This document shows positions 58,901 to 64,000 of a stretch of 64,000 bases of DNA, in pieces. The stretch is from JAGVPT01 sp964439265. Lineage in GTDB: Bacteria; Bacteroidota; Ignavibacteria; UBA10030; UBA8401. The position numbers and the translations under genes are program-made. The stretch is from the NCBI GenBank assembly GCA_964439265.1, contig CAYTOA010000002.1:1-64000 (forward strand). The letters are read 5' to 3'. Below the pieces are notes generated by a model. The model was given only the letters and a program-made list of their open reading frames with translations, did no database searches and was not told where the DNA came from. Within the stretch, counting starts at the first letter, position 1. Each line of letters opens with the position of its first letter.

Positions 58901-61504
58901 TTCCAGGAAGCGTCCGGTGAGATCGCCGATTGCAAGTCCGATGTTGGCGCCTTCATATATTGACCGGAGACGTTCCCTGTTTTCATAGAGGAGTTTTTCA
59001 GTCTGTTTACGCTCCGTGATGTCTGCGACGACCCCATGCCATACCGCATCTCCATTGTCCAACAGCTCCGGTGTGGAGTCAATTCGTACCCACTTGGGTA
59101 TTTCTTTGACCTCGATGCGTCCCTCCCACGCAAAGGTTCGAGGCTCTTGAATGCGCTCGTTGTTCATTTTTACCAGCGAATCGATATCATCGGGATGAAT
59201 CGTTTGGAATGCGCATTGTGGGTTTGACAAAATGCTTTCCGCATCCACGCCGAGCAACTCCTCTATTTTTGGGCTGACGTAGTCGAACGACATCGCACCA
59301 TCTCGTGAGGTATGCAGGAGGTAAATGCCAACCGGAATATGAGCGGCCAGACTGTCGTATTGGTTTTTGCTCTTTACTAACGCCTTTTGTGCGCGTTGTA
59401 TCTCCGTAATATCTCGCACCGTAGCATGGAGAAATGTTTTCCCCTCCACTTCCATTCGCGTGAGAAGCACTGTTGCGGGGAACTCATCACCGTTAGCACG
59501 CTTGTGGGTCCATTCGAAGAAATGAGACCCGTTACGCATTGCAGTATCGATCATTTCTTTTGCCTTCTGATCCGATCTACGACCATCCGGCTGACGCTCC
59601 GGGGACACCTTTCCCAGCCCATACAAAAGAAATTCTTCCACGTTTTTCACTCTGAACATCTCCATCGTCGACTTGTTGCATGACGTGTATGACCATGAAG
59701 GAGGAGTCAACGTCATCAGTGCGTCGCGCGAGCTTTCAAAAAGTGTTCGGAATTTCTTGTTGCTCTCTCTCAGCGCCTTTTCGTCCTGCTTGCGTTGAGA
59801 GATATCTCGCGCAATGACCACGATGCTCCTGGGCTGACCGTCGATGTCCCTGATGAAATCGCTGTTCACTTCTATGTCAAAGGTGCTGCCGTCTCTTCGG
59901 AGAGCACGGTATTCGTTCGAGCTGGCAATGGACGCATTAAGCTTGAGCGATATGTTCCGCAGTGCGCGCTCGCGATCTTCGGGAACCAGAAAATCAGTAA
60001 TCAACAGGCCGAGGGCTTCTTCTGGTCGTTCAAAACCGAACATAGGAATCGCGATGGGGGAGACCATGATGATGCGCCCCTGCATGTCCGCTATCGTTAT
60101 GTTGTCGGGAGATGCATGGATGATTGATCGGTATCGTTCTTCACTTTCACGCAACGCTTCTTCTGTTCGTTTCCTTTTTGTTACGTCGTTGAAGAGATGG
60201 GCGAATTGTCCTTTTCGGGGAGAGAAAACTCTTGTTTCATAGTAACGGCCCAGTGATTCATTGTAGCGTTCATACTCAATAGGCTCGCCGGATATCGCCA
60301 CCTTGTACAATCGCTGCACTACTTCCGGGGGCCAGATGATCGGCAGATCTTTGCTTGTTCTTCCTATCAGGCTTGCAATGGTTAAACCAGTCATTTCTTC
60401 GAAAGCCGGATTACCGCCGATAAAGCGGTGGTCGCAGGGATTTCCCGACTCGTCGTAGATAACTTCGCAGACCATAATGCCGCTGAGAATCTGGTCAAAG
60501 AGCTGCCGGTGTTTCTCCTCGCTATTCTGCAGGTCGATTTCCGCACGCTTGCGGTCGGTGATGTCGCGGAATGACCAGACTCTGCCAATGTTCTTTCCGC
60601 TCAAGATGATCGGGGCAGAATAGCGCTCGAATATTCTCCCATCCTTGAAGTGCAAGACATCGCGATCCTCTGCGACGGAGGCGTGTAACAATCGCACTTT
60701 GGAAATAAATGACTCCGGTTCCACCAACTCGTTCATCACATATCGTAAGATGACCTCAATATCTTTAGAATTGACAAGGGATTGAGGGATATGCCACATT
60801 TCATTGAATCGCTGGTTCGTCCGAAGCACTCGCCCTTTTGCGTCGACTGCAAGGATACCGTCCGCCGTGGATTCCAGAATAACGTTTAACTTGTTTTCTT
60901 TTTTCTGCAAAGCCTCTTCGATCAGCTTGCGTTCAGAGATGTCTTCGAGCGCCGAGATGAAATACCACGGGGTGCCGTCCTCGTGACGCACTAGTGATAC
61001 TGACAAATTGGTCCAGACAACAGTCATGTTCTTGCGGAAGTATCTCTTTTCAGTTTTGAACGAGTTGCTCTGGTTGCTCAAAAAGGTCTCAAGGTGCGCA
61101 ACGCTGCTTTGAAGATCGTCCGGATGGGTGAGATCCTGGAAGGACCTTGACATAAGTTCCTCCCGCGAGTATCCGAGTATGTTGCACCACCGGTCGTTGA
61201 TCTGAAGGAATGCGCCCTCAAGAGAAACGTGCGCTAATCCGACAGCAGCCTGGTTGAAGCTCTTCCGGAACTGATCGTCGGTTTGCCGGGAGGCATTCAT
61301 CGGGCGCACATACAATAGATAGAGTAGGGGGAATGCAACTAGAGTCAACAGTGATGCCTGCGCGACGGTCGAGAATATTCCGGCAGAAGCTATGATGCTC
61401 GAGGGCAGCCGCATCATTGCCAGCTCGCACATAAAGATCGATCCGACCAGGAAGATGAGGGACGTAGTCGTATTTCTATCGGGTTTCCTGAATTTCATTC
61501 TCAT
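55958..61504 (-). CDS. Hybrid sensor histidine kinase with about eleven PAS domains
   Basis: A 1848-residue sensor. Two N-terminal transmembrane helices (about 15-68) flank a short periplasmic loop. Then come about eleven PAS domains with PAC ends, each closing with a phrase such as DISERK, DITDRK or DITERK, at about residues 75-1470. A HisKA domain follows with phosphoacceptor His in LAGGIAHDFNNVLGGIMG (about 1485). HATPase_c has NLATNAVHAM, DTGCGMD, FFTTKAVNEGTGMGLSVV (about 1580-1700). The C-terminal receiver has ILFVDDEKMMVD and LITDQTMPHMTG (about 1725-1845). PAS 8 and PAS 10 are clearly more similar to each other than to the rest. Ligands are unknown; the multiple PAS suggest integration of redox or small-molecule signals. 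The start MRMKF at 61504 or 61498 has no strong Shine-Dalgarno. Confidence 0.92.
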   Translation of the reverse strand: MRMKFRKPDRNTTTSLIFLVGSIFMCELAMMRLPSSIIASAGIFSTVAQASLLTLVAFPLLYLLYVRPMNASRQTDDQFRKSFNQAAVGLAHVSLEGAFLQINDRWCNILGYSREELMSRSFQDLTHPDDLQSSVAHLETFLSNQSNSFKTEKRYFRKNMTVVWTNLSVSLVRHEDGTPWYFISALEDISERKLIEEALQKKENKLNVILESTADGILAVDAKGRVLRTNQRFNEMWHIPQSLVNSKDIEVILRYVMNELVEPESFISKVRLLHASVAEDRDVLHFKDGRIFERYSAPIILSGKNIGRVWSFRDITDRKRAEIDLQNSEEKHRQLFDQILSGIMVCEVIYDESGNPCDHRFIGGNPAFEEMTGLTIASLIGRTSKDLPIIWPPEVVQRLYKVAISGEPIEYERYNESLGRYYETRVFSPRKGQFAHLFNDVTKRKRTEEALRESEERYRSIIHASPDNITIADMQGRIIMVSPIAIPMFGFERPEEALGLLITDFLVPEDRERALRNISLKLNASIASSNEYRALRRDGSTFDIEVNSDFIRDIDGQPRSIVVIARDISQRKQDEKALRESNKKFRTLFESSRDALMTLTPPSWSYTSCNKSTMEMFRVKNVEEFLLYGLGKVSPERQPDGRRSDQKAKEMIDTAMRNGSHFFEWTHKRANGDEFPATVLLTRMEVEGKTFLHATVRDITEIQRAQKALVKSKNQYDSLAAHIPVGIYLLHTSRDGAMSFDYVSPKIEELLGVDAESILSNPQCAFQTIHPDDIDSLVKMNNERIQEPRTFAWEGRIEVKEIPKWVRIDSTPELLDNGDAVWHGVVADITERKQTEKLLYENRERLRSIYEGANIGLAIGDLTGRFLEINPAMERILGYGIEEINRKPMLEHTHPDDIAADMTLYQELLNGKRQHYHIEKRFFHKDGHIIWTLVDASLVRDENGVPQYAICMIEDITERKHAEEALRESEAKLRAMFDNSRDALSVSKNGIHTYVNSACVKLLGYENSDQVIGRPILEAIAPTHRDVISRYSHLRAAGEDVPKFYETRGVRVDGTEFDVEVNTSSYELNGEVFALSIIRDITDRKRAEEEMRASEEQFRFVFEHVLDGISIYSEDPDPLKRRLIECNNRYAAMAGRSREELLAIGNTRALQLPAVDSPNINEAWSVDSNTPLQGLFSWVRPDGRSNIIEYVGVPIMWRGNPHTIGIDRDTTERKRVEDALRESEAKFRAMFDSSRDAIGVSKKGIHIYANPSYLRLFGFINSEEMIGTSIIESIAGSHREQIARNVERRAAGEKVDKAYEMRGMKKDGTEFDTEVNVSTYELDGEVFSLVIIRDITERKNAEMELRKLSLAVEQNPASIVITDPTGTIEYVNPKFTQITGYTFEEVRGNNPRILKSGEMSREEYRTMWETILAGNHWSGEFHNKKKNGELFWERASISPVTDKNNVITNFVAVKEDITELKHAEDSLRQAQKLESIGTLAGGIAHDFNNVLGGIMGYTEMSLQLTEKDSKLRRNLLKVLKATDRAKHLIDQILTFSRKTNSQKSIVSIRPLIKEALDLLRASIPSSVIIDVDLDRNTKPVLADPTKIHEVLLNLATNAVHAMHRKGTMTVRLYGHFLDRTTYGQTGEIAPGEYTVIQVTDTGCGMDAATLSRAFEPFFTTKAVNEGTGMGLSVVLGVIRSLGGNILVESELGKGTTFKLFFPVAEESVSYSEPDDVLLELHGSEQILFVDDEKMMVDMAIDMLTPLGYGVIGMSDSMDALALLKKPDNNIDVLITDQTMPHMTGIELAKETMKFRKDLPIILCTGYSTELNPERATAFGVRQILMKPFRVDDIGKAIRKIFDNNERGR

Positions 61505-61609
61505 TCTGTTACTTTGTTAATGGAAAAAAATGTTCCTCGCCACAGCGGGCTAATTCGTATCATCGTGTGCGCGGCCGGCATCAGACCAGCCCTCGTTCCT
61601 TCCGATAAA

Positions 61610-62197
61610 TCACTTGATTATTGCGCGATGTTCTCTATTTCTCAGTTTGACAATGACGGGTTTCACCTGACTCTCGTAGCAATCCGGACATATTCCATGT
61701 GAAAATGCGGTGTCGGTTTTTTGCTTGATATGTTTCTCGATGGATACCCACGTATCGTCATCTTGTCGTATCCTTCGGCAGTAAGAACATATCGGCAAGA
61801 TCGAATGAAGCTGTCGTATCTCGTGCTGCATTCCTAATATACGTTCTGCAACGCGTAAACGTGCTGAGAGCTGTTCAGAATCAAATGGTTTCGTGATAAC
61901 GTCGTCTGCGCCGGCGTTCATTGCTTCAAGATAGCTCCCTTTTCCGCGCAGGATTGTCAAGAATATTACAAAGGTGTAGGATTCTCTATTCTCCTGGCGG
62001 ATCATGCGTGTCAGCTCAAGGCCGTTCAAGTTCGGCATCATCCAGTCGGTGATGACGAGCCTCGGGTTCTTCGCCTGGAAGATACTCCATGCTTCCTTAC
62101 CGTCAGCGGCGACGTAAACTTCGTGGTTAAGTTCCTGGAGTTGTTCTGACAAGAGCATTTGAGTGACGATGTCATCCTCAACAACAAGTATTTTCAT
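61610..62197 (-). CDS. Response regulator with C-terminal zinc-finger-like domain
   Basis: A 195-residue protein. Residues 1-120 are a receiver (ILVVEDDIVTQML; phosphoacceptor Asp51 in VITDWMMPNLNGLE; TKPFDSEQL). Residues 131-175 carry ILPICSYCRRIRQDDDTWVS followed by HGICPDCYE. The CxxC (135/138) and CxxC (168/171) pairs with an intervening His look like a metal site. This tail is known from many receiver and PAS proteins, but its function is not established. The start overlaps the upstream kinase stop by four bases (ATGA), indicating coupling with that kinase. Confidence 0.87.
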   Translation of the reverse strand: MKILVVEDDIVTQMLLSEQLQELNHEVYVAADGKEAWSIFQAKNPRLVITDWMMPNLNGLELTRMIRQENRESYTFVIFLTILRGKGSYLEAMNAGADDVITKPFDSEQLSARLRVAERILGMQHEIRQLHSILPICSYCRRIRQDDDTWVSIEKHIKQKTDTAFSHGICPDCYESQVKPVIVKLRNREHRAIIK

Positions 62198-64000
62198 TGG
62201 AATTCTTCCTTTGGGATGTACGTTGCAAGCTCCGTTGCCGCTTGCGTAAACAAATTTTCAAGGGTCTCAATCAGGCTAGCCGATTCTTCGATGGATTCAT
62301 TCATATCCAGATGTTCAATTTCCTCGCAGGCTTTTGCCAGTTGAAAGGCGCCAATTTGGGCGCTGCTTCCGCGTAAAGAATGTGCAACCTTTCGCACTTG
62401 GGTCATGTCTCCGGAACGTGCCCAGTCTCGCATTGCGGCGATCCTCAATGGAACATCATCCCTGAACTTGCGAATGACACGCTCCAGAAGACTTGGTCGT
62501 GATTTTGTCTTGATGCTTGCAATCTCCTGAATTCTCGCCCTGTCGATGACATTGTCAGCATACGGCGGACCGGATGTCGAAACGGCGCATTTCTTCTGGA
62601 GGGTTTTCCGAGTTCCCCAATAGCGTGCACTCCATTTTTCCATCATCTCGAGAAGTTCCACCCGTTTGAACGGTTTCGCGATATAATCATCCATGCCGGC
62701 CCGCATGCACCGTTCCCGGTCTCCTTCAAACGCATTTGCGGTCATCGCTATGATGATCGCTTTTTTGTCTGGGCTTTCATGGTCACGGATGCGACGAGTT
62801 GATTCATACCCATCCATGACAGGCATCTGACAATCCATAAAAATAATATCGAAAGGGGAGCGTTCGTTTTTCTCCACGGCAGAAAGCCCATCCGGGACGA
62901 CGGTTACCTGAAATCCGAGTTTCGTGAGAATGGCGGTGGAAACCTCCTGGTTGATCTGGTTATCTTCTGCAATTAGAATGCGGATTCCTTTGTTTGAAGA
63001 TTCAAAACCATCGGGCCTGGAATCCGGGATAATTATTTCCGCCGCCGTGCGTTCGTGTTGTAAAGACTCGTTCATGATCGGCTGCGACGAAGCAGGAACA
63101 TGACTCTGCATCTGGTTGCGCAGAGGGATCGTAAACCAAAAAGTACTCCCTTCTCCGGGAAAGCTATTGACTCCTATGTTGCCGCCCATGAGTTCCACGA
63201 GTTGTTTGGATATTGCAAGCCCGAGCCCTGTCCCGCCGTATTTTCGTGTTGTCGATCCGTCGCCTTGCGTGAAGCTTTGGAATAAGTTCGCCTGCACATC
63301 GGCGGGGATGCCAATACCCGTGTCAGTCACCGAGACCGTAATCATCGATTTTACTTCATCCCGGTTATCCGCGGCGGCACTCACGGTAACAGACCCGTGC
63401 TCCGTGAATTTTATCGCATTTCCGACGAGGTTCATAACAATTTGCCGGATCCGAAGCGAATCTCCGCAATACTCCGTGATTGAATCCAGAGAGTACTCAC
63501 AAATGAGTTTCAGCCCTTTTTGATCTGCTTTGCCCTCAAGAATCTCAACGACGTCGCGAATAACCTGAACAAGGTCGAATGCGACGTTTTCGATAAGCAG
63601 CTTGCCCGCTTCGATCTTAGAGAAATCAAGAATGTCGCTAATGATCGCCAGGAGTGCGTCTCCTGATGTACGGATGAGCATCGCGTACCTTCGATCTTCT
63701 TTCCCTAGTTCAGAATCCATGAGAAGTTCTGACATGCCGATGATCCCACTCAAGGGAGTCCGCAGTTCGTGGCTCATGTTGGCTACAAATTCGGACTTCA
63801 AACGAGATGCGCGTAACGCCACATCCTTGGCCTCCATAAGTTCCTTTGTTCTCTCTTCTACTTTTTGTTCGAGAAGCCTGTTCTGATTGCTGATACGCTG
63901 ATAGAGTTCAAGCTGTTCAAGTGCGACCGTCGTTTTGTAAAGAATAATTGACATAAGGCTAAGGGCCATCTTGTTCGGAATCGTCTCAGGGTTCCTGGCT
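62194..64000 (-). CDS. Hybrid histidine kinase with receiver and HPt domains (5' end outside the window)
   Basis: The frame stays open to the right edge, so the N-terminus is missing; the residues before MALSLMSIILYK (ARNPETIPNK) suggest a preceding sensor domain. From that Met: coiled linker (QNRLLEQKVEERTKELMEAK), HisKA with His67 in FVANMSHELRTPLSG, HATPase_c (NLVGNAIKFTEHG, DTGIGIPADVQ, GGTGLGLAISKQL), and receiver at about 330-445 (ILIAEDNQINQEV, IIFMDCQMPVMDGYES). A C-terminal HPt domain (about 500-590) has the phosphoacceptor His in KVAHSLRGSSAQIGA. This is a complete phosphorelay in one chain (His-Asp-His) that can pass phosphate to the adjacent receiver protein. Confidence 0.9.
   Translation of the reverse strand, partial: ARNPETIPNKMALSLMSIILYKTTVALEQLELYQRISNQNRLLEQKVEERTKELMEAKDVALRASRLKSEFVANMSHELRTPLSGIIGMSELLMDSELGKEDRRYAMLIRTSGDALLAIISDILDFSKIEAGKLLIENVAFDLVQVIRDVVEILEGKADQKGLKLICEYSLDSITEYCGDSLRIRQIVMNLVGNAIKFTEHGSVTVSAAADNRDEVKSMITVSVTDTGIGIPADVQANLFQSFTQGDGSTTRKYGGTGLGLAISKQLVELMGGNIGVNSFPGEGSTFWFTIPLRNQMQSHVPASSQPIMNESLQHERTAAEIIIPDSRPDGFESSNKGIRILIAEDNQINQEVSTAILTKLGFQVTVVPDGLSAVEKNERSPFDIIFMDCQMPVMDGYESTRRIRDHESPDKKAIIIAMTANAFEGDRERCMRAGMDDYIAKPFKRVELLEMMEKWSARYWGTRKTLQKKCAVSTSGPPYADNVIDRARIQEIASIKTKSRPSLLERVIRKFRDDVPLRIAAMRDWARSGDMTQVRKVAHSLRGSSAQIGAFQLAKACEEIEHLDMNESIEESASLIETLENLFTQAATELATYIPKEEFQ

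Overview
The window reads as a chromosomal segment of a Gram-negative bacterium of the Bacteroidota/Chlorobiota side of the FCB group, possibly an Ignavibacteria-like lineage (inference). The pointers are a GWxTD-domain secreted protein, a TonB-dependent receptor with an N-terminal carboxypeptidase-like domain, a DUF2723 membrane protein, a DUF5683-like protein, and roughly even GC content. Seven candidate promoters share an ordinary TTGnnn / 16-17 bp / TATATT-like layout rather than the -33/-7 layout known from Bacteroidia. Most genes are housekeeping and intact. No tRNA, rRNA, CRISPR array, transposase or phage gene was seen. A 100-N gap lies at 39441-39540.

Region by region: 1-5302 is an alpha-glucan/sugar locus (GH57 amylase with CBM20, two sugar-type MFS transporters) that also holds the decayed remnant of a MalG-type ABC permease. 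5462-6856 is a GWxTD protein. 7283-10264 is a pyrR-pyrB-pyrC operon with promoter, PyrR-binding RNA loop and attenuator. 10482-14621 holds a laccase-domain protein, glmS, a FabL-like enoyl-ACP reductase and arfB. 14640-17626 is a methionine operon (metY-metX) behind a SAM-I riboswitch with readable antiterminator and terminator. 17645-23141 is a minus-strand block: GNAT, TMEM175-like channel, small secreted protein, O-methyltransferase, SMR-like protein, TonB receptor and MOSC protein.

23500-28033 holds der, a CoA-disulfide-reductase-like flavoenzyme, upp and a TPR protein. 28167-32195 is a tightly overlapping rel-ruvX-mtgA-albA_2 set. 32182-36313 holds a TrmH-family methyltransferase facing cmk-ispH-rpsA. 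36386-39386 holds mtaB, a membrane/secreted protein and truA. The gap and a MITE-like inverted-repeat element follow. 39795-44475 is a trpD-(CBS protein)-trpC-trpF-trpB cluster with no trpA, running directly into a surface-glycan set (Zn-ribbon methyltransferase, MurJ-type flippase, GT4, GT9, GT4) and nadD up to 50888. 51002-53725 is a DUF2723 protein on the minus strand, followed by a TatA/zinc-ribbon fusion and a cNMP-binding DUF1003 protein. 55591-64000 is a two-component signalling block on the minus strand: a partial hybrid kinase with HPt, a receiver/zinc-finger protein, an 1848-residue kinase with about eleven PAS domains, and a stand-alone receiver.

The least ordinary items are the PyrR leader and the SAM-I leader (both resolved to base-pair level), the malG remnant, the exact 55-bp identity of the gap flanks (probably an assembly-graph overlap), the TatA/zinc-ribbon fusion and the multi-PAS kinase with a duplicated PAS module. 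I found no convincing new multi-gene defence or biosynthetic system.
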